Assembly (NCBI RefSeq): GCF_002873135.1
Contig: NZ_MCVI01000034.1
Location: 1 to 64,000 of the forward strand
DNA length: 64,000 nucleotides
Reading direction: 5' to 3'
From: Shewanella sp. 10N.286.48.A6
GTDB taxonomy: Bacteria > Pseudomonadota > Gammaproteobacteria > Enterobacterales > Shewanellaceae
Part shown: positions 1 through 9,666 of the stretch, one piece after another
Layout: each line of letters starts with the position of its first letter
Position numbering within the stretch: position 1 is the first letter of the stretch
Notes under the pieces: model-generated
Told to the model about the DNA's origin: nothing
Database searches by the model: none
Seen by the model: the letters and a program-made list of their open reading frames with translations, nothing else
Program-made: the position numbers and the translations under genes

Positions 1-96
1 CTTTTTGAGCATCTGACTGAATTGATTTAAGTCTTCTGGTGTTTTAATGTTTTTAGCAGCTTCTTTAGCAAAAGCTTCAATATCTTTTTTGTTCAT
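1..96 (-). CDS. IS256-family transposase, N-terminal fragment cut by window edge
   Basis: Reading the minus strand from an ATG at 94-96 gives 32 residues, beginning MNKKDIEAFAKEAAK and continuing IKTPEDLNQFSQMLKK, with no stop before the window edge. This matches the start I remember for IS256-family (DDE, mutator-like) transposases, which excise and insert the element. The catalytic DDE part lies outside the window, so neither function nor intactness can be judged. The frame was too short for an ordinary ORF search. The element sits directly downstream of mutT, where other Shewanella, as I recall, have core genes, so it is probably a local insertion. Confidence 0.7.
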   Translation of the reverse strand, partial: MNKKDIEAFAKEAAKNIKTPEDLNQFSQMLKK

Positions 97-165
97 GAGT
101 ATCTGCCTATCCTTGACTCTCTATAGAGTACGTGTTGATAAGCAGTTACACAAAATTAGTTACAG
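97..165. mobile_element. Probable terminal region of the IS256-type element
   Basis: Between the transposase start and mutT lies DNA that should hold the outer end and inverted repeat of the element. A stretch near 144-160 reads AGTTACACAAAATTAG, which resembles the ends of IS256-type elements I remember. If so, the last codons and stop of mutT lie inside the IS end. The other end is outside the window, so the inverted repeat and target duplication cannot be confirmed and the exact boundary is a guess. Confidence 0.35.
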
Positions 166-553
166 TCTCCGCGAGTAACCTCTTAAGGATGGGGATATTG
201 GCTTCAGGGAAATCAAAACTAGTTAGATTGGTTTTATTAACCCATTCAATTTTTTGGCCTTCAACACCACTGGCAGTGCCTGTAAAGTCTTTCACTAGGT
301 GGATCTGAAGAAGCACTTGCTTATCTGGGTAATCATGTGAAATGACCATAAAAGGCTCAGTTGTATTAACTGTTAGGTTTACTTCTTCTTTTAGCTCTCT
401 AATTAATGCTTGTGAGACCGTTTCATTTACTTCGACCTTACCACCAGGGAATTCCCACTTATCACCTTGGTGCAGGTGTGCGTGCCTCTTAGCTAATAAA
501 ACTTGTTGTTGGTCATTGATGATTATGCCGACGGCAACATTGACTCTTTTCAT
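146..553 (-). CDS. mutT: MutT, 8-oxo-dGTP diphosphatase (Nudix hydrolase)
   Basis: Hydrolyses 8-oxo-dGTP to the monophosphate and so prevents A:T to C:G mutations. The 135-residue protein carries the Nudix helix GGKVEVNETVSQALI followed by RELKEEV at about residues 38-60. The metal-binding E residues and the RE-EE core are present, but the glycine that normally follows EEV is asparagine (EEVNL). Length is close to the 129 residues of E. coli MutT. It is the last gene of the minus-strand block that starts at pilB. Its stop lies only 50 bp from the transposase start, and the last few residues (TNFV) may be encoded by the IS end. Confidence 0.9.
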   Translation of the reverse strand: MKRVNVAVGIIINDQQQVLLAKRHAHLHQGDKWEFPGGKVEVNETVSQALIRELKEEVNLTVNTTEPFMVISHDYPDKQVLLQIHLVKDFTGTASGVEGQKIEWVNKTNLTSFDFPEANIPILKRLLAETVTNFV

Positions 554-582
554 TAGAATGCTCGCTTGAGTGGAGGAGGTGA

Positions 583-792
583 TTAGTGTTTAAAGAAGTC
601 GCCTTCGTCAAAACCTTCAGAATCTAACATTTCATGGTCAAACTCTGGCTTAACGGGAATAGCATGTTTTTCGCTGGCCCAATCGCCGAGGTCGATTAAT
701 TTGCAACGTTCACTGCAAAATGGTTTGAATTTAGATTCTTGACTCCACTCTACTTGAGTCTGGCAGATTGGGCATTTAACTGAAATAGACAT
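583..792 (-). CDS. yacG: YacG, zinc-binding DNA gyrase inhibitor
   Basis: A small 69-residue protein with the four-cysteine zinc site of the YacG family: CPIC near residue 8 and CSERC near residue 27, followed by the family signature [15 protein letters not shown]. coli YacG binds GyrB and inhibits DNA binding by gyrase. The acidic tail ([10 protein letters not shown]) is typical. It lies between zapD and mutT with gaps of about 30-40 bp, so it is probably co-transcribed with them. Length fits the family (about 65 residues). Confidence 0.93.
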   Translation of the reverse strand: MSISVKCPICQTQVEWSQESKFKPFCSERCKLIDLGDWASEKHAIPVKPEFDHEMLDSEGFDEGDFFKH

Positions 793-832
793 AAGATTCC
801 TCGCTGTAAAATTCTTGGTGATATTAAAGAAT

Positions 833-1570
833 TTAGTTGCAAGTAGCCAGTTTGAATTTTACTTTTTTGTCAGTATGTTTTTGGTTGTCAAAATTGACAA
901 AATGAATGGCATAGCGATTTTTGTGACCACTAATTGTGGGGTAACAACCTTCTTTGCTTTTGATTTTTACTCGAACAAGTGTCAGAGGGTGTGGACTGTT
1001 TCCTTGCAAGAAACCTTGTTCAGCTTCAGCGCTTCTAAATTCTGCAGTACTTCTTGTTAAATCGAGGAGTATTCTAATGGGTTCTAAAATGGGCTGGTAA
1101 TGGGCTATCCATGTTTTTAAATCTTGCTGTCTTTCATCCCATGGTTTGGATAACCAGAAATGCAGTTGCGGTAAGTCGAAATTACAACAAGCACCTGGCA
1201 TACCAAATCGTTGTTTTAGTGCGGCAATAAATCTGTCTTGCTTTAAATGGCAACCTATTCTTTCGTTGGTTTGTAGCGGTGCTTTTGCTTGAATCAGCTG
1301 ATCAATAATACGTTGGATTTGAATTTTATTAACATGAGGTAAAGCATGCCACTTTTCTAACAAGATAAGTTGTTTGTCGATATCTTTTAAGATGTCGGAA
1401 CGATAGTCACAGCGATCTGTTAGTTCTGATAATGAAAATAATGGGTAAAAACAATGATGTTGATGATCTGATTTTAAGTGCAGCTCGAGTTGATCTGCTA
1501 AATACTCAAGGCGTAAGTAGCTTCTAGTTTTTTCGTTTAATGGTTGCTCATAAATCAGGTCATCATTCAT
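833..1570 (-). CDS. zapD: ZapD, FtsZ-associated cell division protein
   Basis: 245 residues, the usual length for ZapD (YacF, DUF1342). The start [20 protein letters not shown] is the conserved N-terminal signature of the family. In E. coli ZapD bundles FtsZ filaments at the Z ring in the cytoplasm. The start codon overlaps the end of coaE by 8 bp, so translation is likely coupled. The order coaE-zapD-yacG-mutT is the common gammaproteobacterial arrangement. I see no unusual residues. Confidence 0.93.
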   Translation of the reverse strand: MNDDLIYEQPLNEKTRSYLRLEYLADQLELHLKSDHQHHCFYPLFSLSELTDRCDYRSDILKDIDKQLILLEKWHALPHVNKIQIQRIIDQLIQAKAPLQTNERIGCHLKQDRFIAALKQRFGMPGACCNFDLPQLHFWLSKPWDERQQDLKTWIAHYQPILEPIRILLDLTRSTAEFRSAEAEQGFLQGNSPHPLTLVRVKIKSKEGCYPTISGHKNRYAIHFVNFDNQKHTDKKVKFKLATCN

Positions 1571-2180
1571 TATTATTATCTTGAGATGCTTTATCTAAAT
1601 ATTGCTGATGTAATAACTGAACAGTGTGACGAAGTGCTTCAGGTGTCTGGGTATTATCAATGATAGCGTCAGCTTTTTGTAATCTTTGCTCTCTATCTAT
1701 CTGACTATTAATTATTTGTTCAACTTGGGTTGAATCAACACCATCTCGCTTAGCTGTTCTTGCTATTTGTTGGTGTGGTGGAATATCCACCACTAAAGTT
1801 GTATTGACTAACCTATCTAACCCATTCTCAAATAGCAAGGGTACAACCATAATTACATATATTGATTTAGCATCTGCTACTGCTTGAAGCATTTGCTGGC
1901 GTATCATTGGATGTAACAGATTATTGAGCCACAATCTCTGTTCGGGCTGATTGAATACCTTTTCACGCAGCGCAGGGCGATTAAGTTCGCCAGTGTCGAG
2001 TAATACACTGGCGCCAAAATGCTGCTGTATTTGTTGTAAGCCTGCTGAGCCTTTGGCGACCACTTGCCGGGCAATGATATCGGCATCAACGAGTTCGATG
2101 TCTAAATCTGCAAATAAGTTTGCCACGGTGGTTTTACCTGAACCAATACCACCAGTTAGGCCAACAATGAAGTTACTCAT
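1563..2180 (-). CDS. coaE: CoaE, dephospho-CoA kinase
   Basis: Catalyses the last step of coenzyme A synthesis, phosphorylating the 3'-hydroxyl of dephospho-CoA with ATP. The P-loop GGIGSGKT is at residues 10-17, followed by the conserved VDADIIARQVV segment that contacts the substrate and LLHPMIR in the middle of the protein. At 205 residues it matches E. coli CoaE (206). It sits between pilD and zapD; the pilBCD-coaE linkage is a common feature of type IV pilus loci in Vibrio, Pseudomonas and Shewanella. Confidence 0.95.
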   Translation of the reverse strand: MSNFIVGLTGGIGSGKTTVANLFADLDIELVDADIIARQVVAKGSAGLQQIQQHFGASVLLDTGELNRPALREKVFNQPEQRLWLNNLLHPMIRQQMLQAVADAKSIYVIMVVPLLFENGLDRLVNTTLVVDIPPHQQIARTAKRDGVDSTQVEQIINSQIDREQRLQKADAIIDNTQTPEALRHTVQLLHQQYLDKASQDNNNE

Positions 2181-2211
2181 AATTTTTTCTCACACAGGAT
2201 TTTTTGGTGGT

Positions 2212-3138
2212 CTATAAAGTACTGAGGTACCAATTTATGATGTCTTGTCCCCAGATTAACGCTACCCAGCCAGCAATGGCAATATAAGGCCCAAATGGAA
2301 TTGGATTGCCTTTGGCTAACTTTTTAAAAATGATTAGGGTGATACCCACAATAGCACCGACTAATGATGATAGTAAGATGATAAGGGGTAAATACTGCCA
2401 GCCAAGCCAAGCGCCAAATACGGCTAATAATTTGAAGTCACCATATCCCATGCCTTCTTTGCCTGTTGCCAGCTTAAATAACCAAAAAACTGACCACAAA
2501 CTTAAATAACCTGCCGCAGCGCCAATAATGGCATCGGTAGGGCTGGTAAATACGCCATTGAGGTTAATGATTAAGCCTAACCACAAAATGGGTAGTGTAA
2601 GTTGATCTGGTAGCAACATTTCATCTAAGTCGATACCTGTAAGGGCAACTAGCACAAAGGTTAATATGGAGGCGAATAAAAACTGCCATGTTGGACCAAA
2701 ATGCCAAGCTAAGGTGGCAATTAGGGCTCCGGTAATAAATTCAATGATAGGGTAGCGGGGGCTAATTGCCGTGTTACAACTGGCGCACTTGCCTTTAAGT
2801 AGTATCCAACCCAAAACCGGTAAATTATGCCAAGCCTTAATGTTAGTTTTACATTTGGGGCAGGCAGAATTTGGCACCACTAAATTGTATTTTTTAGGGA
2901 AGTGGTCAATGGGTTTATTTAATCTTGTTTCACCTATCTCTTTTACTATGTCAGGGTGATATTCAGATAAGTAATAATTACATTCAGACTGCCATTCACG
3001 TTTCATCATTACTGGAAAACGATGGATAACAACATTTAAAAAGCTGCCAATGGTGGCAGCAAAGATAAAACTAATAAGCATAAAGAGCCAAGGATATTGG
3101 CTCATGCTAGTGGTAAAGGTTTCGAAAAATTCGGTCAT
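2212..3138 (-). CDS. pilD: PilD, type IV prepilin peptidase and N-methyltransferase
   Basis: Inner-membrane aspartic protease that removes the leader of type IV prepilins and methylates the new N-terminal Phe. 308 residues, with the N-terminal motif GSFLNVVIHRFP, the two zinc-binding cysteine pairs CPKC and CASC (about residues 93-125), and both catalytic aspartate motifs, in TGIDLDEMLLPD and GYGDFK. Several hydrophobic helices are visible. No other prepilin peptidase is in the window, so it should process PilA here and also the MSHA pilins encoded at 51.8-56.5 kb, and probably type II secretion pseudopilins elsewhere. Confidence 0.95.
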   Translation of the reverse strand: MTEFFETFTTSMSQYPWLFMLISFIFAATIGSFLNVVIHRFPVMMKREWQSECNYYLSEYHPDIVKEIGETRLNKPIDHFPKKYNLVVPNSACPKCKTNIKAWHNLPVLGWILLKGKCASCNTAISPRYPIIEFITGALIATLAWHFGPTWQFLFASILTFVLVALTGIDLDEMLLPDQLTLPILWLGLIINLNGVFTSPTDAIIGAAAGYLSLWSVFWLFKLATGKEGMGYGDFKLLAVFGAWLGWQYLPLIILLSSLVGAIVGITLIIFKKLAKGNPIPFGPYIAIAGWVALIWGQDIINWYLSTL

Positions 3139-3178
3139 TTTATTCTTATTTTAATTTAATAATTATTAAATTGTGGTA

Positions 3179-4444
3179 TTAACCAACAACATTACCCATT
3201 TCAAAAATTGGCAAGTACATACCAACAATCAAACCACCGACGATAGTACCAATAACTACCATCATAATGGGCTCAATCAGGCTTGATAAACCATCTACTG
3301 CATCATCTACCTGCATTTCATAGATGTTGGCGACTTTATTGAGCATTTCATCTAGGCCGCCAGACTCTTCACCGATCATCACCATTTGAATCAGCATGTC
3401 AGGGAATAAACCTGTGGTGCGCATAGCCACATTCATTTGCATGCCTGCCATCACTTCTTGGCGGACTTTTAATAAGGCTTTTTTATAAACTGCATTGCCG
3501 GAGGCGCCGGCAGCAGATTCTAAGCCATCGATAAGGGGTACACCGGCGGAAAACGTGGTGGCTAAGGTGCGGGCAAAACGTGACATGGCCGCTTTATGTA
3601 AAATGTCACCAATAGCGGGAATTTTTAGCAGCAATTCATCCACTCGGTCACGGAATGCTTGTGAGTTTCGATGGGCTCGTTTAAACAAGTAAATCCCAAC
3701 GATTATGGCAATGGCAAAATAATACCAAGAACTTTGCAACCACTCTGAGATGTTAATAATCAATTGAGTGAATGCAGGTAATTCAGCGCCAAAACCATTA
3801 AAAATCTCTTCGAACTGTGGCACTACAAATAATAATAATAAAACCGTTACTGCAATTGCGACTACCACCACTGCTGCTGGGTAGAACATGGCTTTTTTGA
3901 TTTTTGATTTTAATTGTTCAGCTTTTTCTCGATAGGTGGCAATTCTGTCAAACACCGCATCTAGTGAACCTGAGTGTTCTCCTGCCGCGACTAAATCCAC
4001 ATAAAGGTCATCAAAATACTGTCTGTGAGGTCTTAAGGCATCAGATAAAGGAATACCTGATTGAACATCAGTGACAATGGTGCCGAGTAACTCACGTACC
4101 TTGGCTTTTTCATGGCCACGACCGAGCAGCTCAATGGTGGTTACTAGTGGCACACCGGCTGCTAGCATGGTCGATATTTGACGGGTGATCATGGCAATAT
4201 CCATTGCAGTGATCTTTTTCTCAGACTTAAATAAAGAGGCTGACTTTTTTCTGACCCCTTTGGGGGTGACGCCTTGGGCTTTTAAAACACTGCGAATTTC
4301 AGCAATACTACTGCCACGTAATTCACCTGAAGTACGTTGACCATCACGATTGACACCTTTCCATTCAAAAGTGAACACCTTAGGTTGGTGCTTGATATCT
4401 TTTTTGCTCTTTTGCTTTCTTCTTAGGGTTGCAGTTGCCATCAA
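3179..4444 (-). CDS. pilC: PilC, type IV pilus inner-membrane platform protein
   Basis: 421 residues with two T2SSF domains, each with the typical AAGVPL(V/I) segment (LAAGVPLVTTIELL and FSAGVPLIDGLESA), and the hydrophobic segments near residues 190-215, 240-260 and at the C-terminus. PilC couples the PilB and PilT motors to pilin assembly in the inner membrane. The start codon is preceded by AAAGGAT at good spacing; a second ATG follows immediately, so the true start may be one codon later. It lies between pilB and pilD in one transcription unit. Confidence 0.95.
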   Translation of the reverse strand: MMATATLRRKQKSKKDIKHQPKVFTFEWKGVNRDGQRTSGELRGSSIAEIRSVLKAQGVTPKGVRKKSASLFKSEKKITAMDIAMITRQISTMLAAGVPLVTTIELLGRGHEKAKVRELLGTIVTDVQSGIPLSDALRPHRQYFDDLYVDLVAAGEHSGSLDAVFDRIATYREKAEQLKSKIKKAMFYPAAVVVVAIAVTVLLLLFVVPQFEEIFNGFGAELPAFTQLIINISEWLQSSWYYFAIAIIVGIYLFKRAHRNSQAFRDRVDELLLKIPAIGDILHKAAMSRFARTLATTFSAGVPLIDGLESAAGASGNAVYKKALLKVRQEVMAGMQMNVAMRTTGLFPDMLIQMVMIGEESGGLDEMLNKVANIYEMQVDDAVDGLSSLIEPIMMVVIGTIVGGLIVGMYLPIFEMGNVVG

Positions 4445-4513
4445 GCAAATCCTTTTTGTTTTTATTTGACAATTCTGTTGTTAAGCAATTTGTTATAAAA
4501 CTGCTTGGTTGCT

Positions 4514-6247
4514 TTAGTTAAAACTGGTAACACGATTCACTTCGGCAATGCTAGTAATGCCTTGGGTGACTTTAAGTAAGCCTGAGAGTCTTAAATCACG
4601 CATACCATTGGCCTTGGCCTGTTTGGCTATTTGCAGTGAGTTACCGCCTTCCATAATAGTTCTGGCAATCTCATCGGTCATTTTCATCACTTCATATATA
4701 CCCACACGGCCTTTATAACCGCCCGAGCAATGCTCACAGCCGACAGGTTTATACACCGTAAAGTTAGAACTTATATTTTCGTCAGTAAAGCCTAGGCGTT
4801 TTAATTCTGCTTCGGGCACATCTTCAGGTGCTTTGCATTCAGGGCATAGGCGTCTGGCAAGGCGCTGAGCAATAATCAGGTTCACCGAACTGGCGATGTT
4901 GTAACCCGGTACGCCCATATTTATTAGGCGAGTTAAGGTTTCGGCAGCTGAGTTAGTATGCAAGGTGGATAACACCAAGTGACCAGTTTGGGCAGCTTTA
5001 ATGGCAATTTCGGCGGTTTCTAAATCACGGATTTCACCCACCATGACCACATCAGGGTCTTGACGTAAAAATGAGCGTAATGCAGATGCGAAGGTTAAGC
5101 CAGCTTTTAAATTAATATGAACCTGATTAACGCCTTCTAAGTTAATTTCAACAGGATCTTCAGCGGTGGAGATATTACGTTCTTCAGTATTGAGGATATT
5201 AAGGCCAGTATATAGGGATACGGTTTTACCAGAACCCGTTGGGCCTGTTACTAATATCATTCCCTGAGGTTTGGCGAGCATTTGCTCATAAAGCTCACGT
5301 TGGTCATCGTCATAACCGAGCTTTTCAATGCCTAATTGCGCTGAAGATGAGTCCAAAATACGCATTACAATTTTTTCGCCCCAAATAGTGGGCAGGGTGC
5401 TGACACGAAAATCGATTGATTTGGTGCGTGACAGTTTCATTTTTATGCGGCCATCTTGGGGCACGCGGCGCTCGGCAATATCAAGCTTTGACATCACCTT
5501 TAAGCGAGCGGATAGCCTGTTAGAAAGATTAACCGGTGGTTCAGATACTTCGTGCAAAATACCGTCGATGCGAAAACGAATGCGATAGCGCTTTTCATAG
5601 GGCTCAAAATGTAAATCAGAGGCGCCTTTACGAATAGCGTCAGTAAGGATTTTATTAATATAAATGACTATTGGGGCATCATCACTGCTTTCTGCTTCAG
5701 GTTCTTCATTGCGTTTATCATTATCAGAGACTTCAATGCCAGCAAGTGCATTTTCATCCATGCCATCGAGGCCGAGGCCTGAAATATCATCTTCAAGGAC
5801 TTTTTCTAGGGCTATATGTAATTTATCATCTTCAACAATAATGGCTTCAGCATGTAAACCGAGACTGAATTGAAAATCTTCCAGAGCGGCGATATTGGTC
5901 GGATCTGAAGTGGCTATATATAAACGGTTACCGCGCTTAAATAACGGCAGGCAGCTGTGATTAGCAATGAGTTTTTTATTGAGTATGTCTTCAGGGATAT
6001 TGGCTAAATCAAACTCGGATAAATCTAATAAGGGCGAACCGTATTCTTCGTAGCATAGCTCGGCAATTTCTCTGGCAGACAAGAGTTTGTCTTTAACAAT
6101 AGTGCTGACGAGCGATTGTTTAGTTTTACGGGACTGGCTAATAGCAGTGGCGACTTGTTGCTCAGATAGCAAATTTTTACGGATAAATAACGTTGATAAT
6201 CCTAAATTCAATCCCGATGAAGACATACTTTTTTGCTCTGCTAACAT
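4514..6247 (-). CDS. pilB: PilB, type IV pilus assembly ATPase
   Basis: Hexameric cytoplasmic ATPase that drives pilus extension. 577 residues: an N-terminal GspE/MshEN-like domain (about 10-150), then the ATPase core with Walker A GPTGSGKT, Walker B region [14 protein letters not shown], and the zinc tetracysteine CPEC/CEHC near residues 475-510. The N-terminal domain reads [17 protein letters not shown] and lacks the RLGxxL motif of c-di-GMP-binding MshEN domains. The ATG at 6247 has no clear ribosome site; an internal ATG at 6226 (MSSSGLN) follows AGAG and is a plausible alternative start. Confidence 0.95.
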   Translation of the reverse strand: MLAEQKSMSSSGLNLGLSTLFIRKNLLSEQQVATAISQSRKTKQSLVSTIVKDKLLSAREIAELCYEEYGSPLLDLSEFDLANIPEDILNKKLIANHSCLPLFKRGNRLYIATSDPTNIAALEDFQFSLGLHAEAIIVEDDKLHIALEKVLEDDISGLGLDGMDENALAGIEVSDNDKRNEEPEAESSDDAPIVIYINKILTDAIRKGASDLHFEPYEKRYRIRFRIDGILHEVSEPPVNLSNRLSARLKVMSKLDIAERRVPQDGRIKMKLSRTKSIDFRVSTLPTIWGEKIVMRILDSSSAQLGIEKLGYDDDQRELYEQMLAKPQGMILVTGPTGSGKTVSLYTGLNILNTEERNISTAEDPVEINLEGVNQVHINLKAGLTFASALRSFLRQDPDVVMVGEIRDLETAEIAIKAAQTGHLVLSTLHTNSAAETLTRLINMGVPGYNIASSVNLIIAQRLARRLCPECKAPEDVPEAELKRLGFTDENISSNFTVYKPVGCEHCSGGYKGRVGIYEVMKMTDEIARTIMEGGNSLQIAKQAKANGMRDLRLSGLLKVTQGITSIAEVNRVTSFN

Positions 6248-6297
6248 AATGATATTTTTCGATTATGGCATAGAAGATGATAACCAAAAACAAAAAA

Positions 6298-6313
6298 GGC
6301 AGCGTAAGCTGCC
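6298..6313 (-). terminator. pilA terminator
   Basis: Perfect 6-bp stem GGCAGC/GCTGCC with a 4-base loop and T runs on both sides, in the 85-bp gap between pilA and pilB. On the minus strand it lies just past the pilA stop, so it should let abundant pilA mRNA end before pilB. pilBCD would then depend on readthrough or a separate promoter. Confidence 0.85.
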
Positions 6314-6332
6314 TATTTTTTTCAAATAGTAA

Positions 6333-6782
6333 TTAAGTGCAGTTACCTGGCTTGAATTTATCAGCCAAAGTGGAAGTACATGACCAAACACCGTCAATAT
6401 CTCTACTGAGGGTTATTGCAAATGGATTGAATTGATCAGCATTACCACCTTTAAGGTTACAAACTATAGTTCTAGGAGCTGCTGTTGCATCTAAAACTAG
6501 ATCACAATATGTACCACCAGTAGCAGTTTGGCCGACATAAGACTCTGTTAAATCTGCGATAGGAGAAACTAAAACAGGAGTTTTTCCTTCATTTATTGCA
6601 GTCTCAAAAGCAGTTTTTAAAGAAGAAACTTCTTGTAATGCAGAACCAGCTTGTGATTTAACTGTATAATCTTGATAAGCAGGCAATGCGATTGCTGCCA
6701 AAATACCGATGATCGCGACTACGATCATTAATTCAATAAGAGTAAAACCCTTAGCGTTCTTAATTTGGTTGATACCTTTCAT
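6333..6782 (-). CDS. pilA: PilA, major type IVa pilin precursor
   Basis: The minus-strand ATG at 6782 gives 149 residues with a 12-residue class IVa leader [12 protein letters not shown], cleavage before Phe, then [20 protein letters not shown] with Glu5 of the mature protein present. I chose this start because it follows a purine-rich AGAGAGAG site and gives a normal leader; an open frame extends 17 codons further upstream. There are four cysteines, a pair in the middle (YCDLVL and IVCN) and a C-terminal pair (SCTS and GNCT), the last forming the usual disulfide loop. It is the structural subunit assembled by PilB/PilC and cleaved by PilD. It has its own terminator and a long structured leader. 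Confidence 0.93.
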   Translation of the reverse strand: MKGINQIKNAKGFTLIELMIVVAIIGILAAIALPAYQDYTVKSQAGSALQEVSSLKTAFETAINEGKTPVLVSPIADLTESYVGQTATGGTYCDLVLDATAAPRTIVCNLKGGNADQFNPFAITLSRDIDGVWSCTSTLADKFKPGNCT

Positions 6783-6841
6783 TTTTTCTCTCTCTCTTAT
6801 GATGCTTAAGTGTTGCGTCGGGTTTGTTGTCATCCTTGAAT

Positions 6842-6893
6842 CTCATAACAGTTAAAGGCCCTTAATTGTTATGAGTGGTGTCCTAGTCACCAC
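6842..6893 (-). promoter_or_regulatory. Two adjacent inverted repeats upstream of pilA
   Basis: The first has 9-bp perfect arms CTCATAACA (6842-6850) and TGTTATGAG (6867-6875), with 16 bases between. The second has 6-bp arms GTGGTG (6875-6880) and CACCAC (6888-6893) with a 7-base loop, and starts on the last base of the first. They lie 60-111 bp upstream of the pilA start. They could be mRNA leader hairpins or protein operators; neither has a T run, so they are not plain terminators. Confidence 0.5.
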
Positions 6894-7763
6894 AACCTGT
6901 CGGCATTAATTTACTAGTGTTGTTTTGCATTACAGTCTACTGGGCAGAACTTACGGTTTAACTAGCTTGGCCCAATTGACTGTGATAACTGTTAAAAACT
7001 ACAAAGGGTTTTAAATGAATGATTTCATCAAGAACAATCAAGCCGTTCTTGTAAAACGGATCAGTAAAACCAATATGTCCAACTAAATACCTCGAAAGCA
7101 GAATAGGCTAGTCATTAACAAATTGCTATCTAATCTGTAACTAGGGTCAACAAAGTGCTGCAAGGCCAGTTTGTTAACAAAATGTTTGATTTATCATTGT
7201 TCTTTTAAAAATCATTTTTCGCTCACTCAATGTTACATTTGTAACATGTTGAAAAGCTGATTATTAAAAGTTAAATCTGATACTTCATTCATCCAAGCTA
7301 AACGTTAGTATAAAGTTGCTGAAAATGGAATAGCTTGTGGCGAGTTTTTTAACTAAAAAGATAAAAAGGTTGTTTTAAGCTGCTGTTTGTAATGATTTTG
7401 CAGCACATTATTGACACTTTTAGTCGGTTATTTAGTCAATTTGACTTTGGTTGTTATTTGTCAAAAAAATGACACCATAGAAAATGTAAGGTTATAGCGC
7501 TTGGTTTATGTAGGTATTTAAGCCCTGGTGGTAAGGTTATTTGAGCTTTTAAGGGAGGTTATTTAAGCCCTTAGGGGGAGATAGTTGTCAAAGGTCAAAG
7601 GTCAAAGGTCAAAAGGTCAAAAGGTCAAAAGTGGGTATCAGTTTAATCTTTGTGGCTATTGATTCAAGCTACAGGGCTTATAGTAAGGCTACAATTGTTG
7701 TAAGGCTGCCATTGCGCTGTCTATTTAGTCAGCCTTATTTAGCTAAGCTTTTAGTGCGAGCAA
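6894..7763. other. Long noncoding region between pilA and nadC
   Basis: No convincing gene, tRNA or coding frame is visible on either strand. What is present: CAAGAAC/GTTCTTG arms (7029-7051), a palindrome TGTTACATTTGTAACA (7231-7246), TGTCA/TGACA arms around an A run (7459-7474), two copies of TATTTAAGCCC (near 7513 and 7560), and a tandem GTCAAAG repeat. The pilA promoter should lie at its left end. I looked for a sigma-54 site (TGGCAC-N5-TTGC) reading towards pilA and did not find one. A small RNA could be hidden here but I cannot show it. Confidence 0.5.
7587..7631. repeat. Six-unit tandem repeat GTCAAA(A)G
   Basis: Three copies of the 7-mer GTCAAAG (7587-7607) are followed without a gap by three copies of the 8-mer GTCAAAAG (7608-7631). 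The unit change from 7 to 8 bases suggests slippage of an A run followed by tandem copying. It lies in noncoding DNA about 230 bp downstream of the nadC stop, so length changes would not affect a reading frame. Confidence 0.9.
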
Positions 7764-7789
7764 AAAACCAGCTATAAATAGCTGGTTTT
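7764..7789. terminator. nadC terminator (symmetrical)
   Basis: Near-perfect 12-bp palindromic arms AAAACCAGCTAT and ATAGCTGGTTTT separated by two bases, giving a GC-containing hairpin with A/T runs on both sides. It lies about 70 bp past the nadC stop in the direction of nadC transcription. Confidence 0.8.
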
Positions 7790-7861
7790 GATTGTTATTA
7801 GCGATTACTGACTTATCTTGCTATTTAACCGGGCTAATGATTTATCAAGCTCAGCTTAACA

Positions 7862-9061
<1,200 letters not shown>

Positions 9062-9616
9062 ATGGATACACAATTGAAATCAGGCTGGCATCAAGGTGCA
9101 CGGCTATGCCCATCACCGCATTTTAACCCGCGCCCTAATAATGAGGTTAGCGGCTTAGTTATTCATAATATTAGTTTGCCTGCAGGTTGTTATGGCTTGC
9201 CGCACATTGATGGTTTATTTCAGGGCTGTTTAGCGGTGGATGCAGATCCAAGTTTTGCTGATATTGCCGGGCTTGAAGTGTCGGCACACTTTTTAATTCG
9301 CCGCGATGGTGAGTTAGTGCAGTATGTTAGCTGTGATGACCGAGCGTGGCATGCTGGGGTTTCGTGTTTTAATGGCCGAGAAGGTTGTAATGATTTTACC
9401 ATTGGCATTGAAATGGAAGGCACAGATAGCGACCCTTATACCGATGCGCAATATCGCGAATTAGTGCAATTAACCTTGGTGTTGTTTGCGCAATATCCTA
9501 TGCTTAATCAAGCAAATATCGTCGGACATTGTGATATTGCTCCTGGACGCAAAACCGATCCAGGTGATAGTTTTGATTGGCAAAGATATTTAACTGCATT
9601 AACGGCTAAGTCATGA
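9062..9616 (+). CDS. ampD: AmpD, 1,6-anhydro-N-acetylmuramyl-L-alanine amidase
   Basis: Cytoplasmic zinc amidase of peptidoglycan recycling that cleaves the peptide from anhydro-MurNAc peptides and so keeps AmpR-type beta-lactamase induction off. With the start at 9062 (MDTQLKSGWHQGARLCPSPH) the protein has 184 residues, like E. coli AmpD (183). Zinc ligands are His35 (LVIHNIS), His156 and Asp166 in GHCDIAPGRKTDPG. An upstream ATG at 9026 adds 12 hydrophobic residues that do not fit the family; neither start has a strong ribosome site. ampE follows 50 bp later. Confidence 0.93.
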   Translation: MDTQLKSGWHQGARLCPSPHFNPRPNNEVSGLVIHNISLPAGCYGLPHIDGLFQGCLAVDADPSFADIAGLEVSAHFLIRRDGELVQYVSCDDRAWHAGVSCFNGREGCNDFTIGIEMEGTDSDPYTDAQYRELVQLTLVLFAQYPMLNQANIVGHCDIAPGRKTDPGDSFDWQRYLTALTAKS

Positions 9617-9666
9617 TGTTAGTGTTACTTTAACCCAATATTTTTTAGATTGTTTGCAGAGGTCCC

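Noticed and set aside
7210..7260. tRNA or rRNA fragment in the pilA-nadC gap
   Set aside because: I looked for the T-loop GGTTCGA pattern and acceptor pairing and found none in this AT-rich DNA.
7587..7631. GTCAAAG array as a CRISPR or plasmid-type iteron origin
   Set aside because: Units are only 7-8 bp, contiguous without spacers, and no cas or rep gene is near. Treated as a simple tandem repeat.
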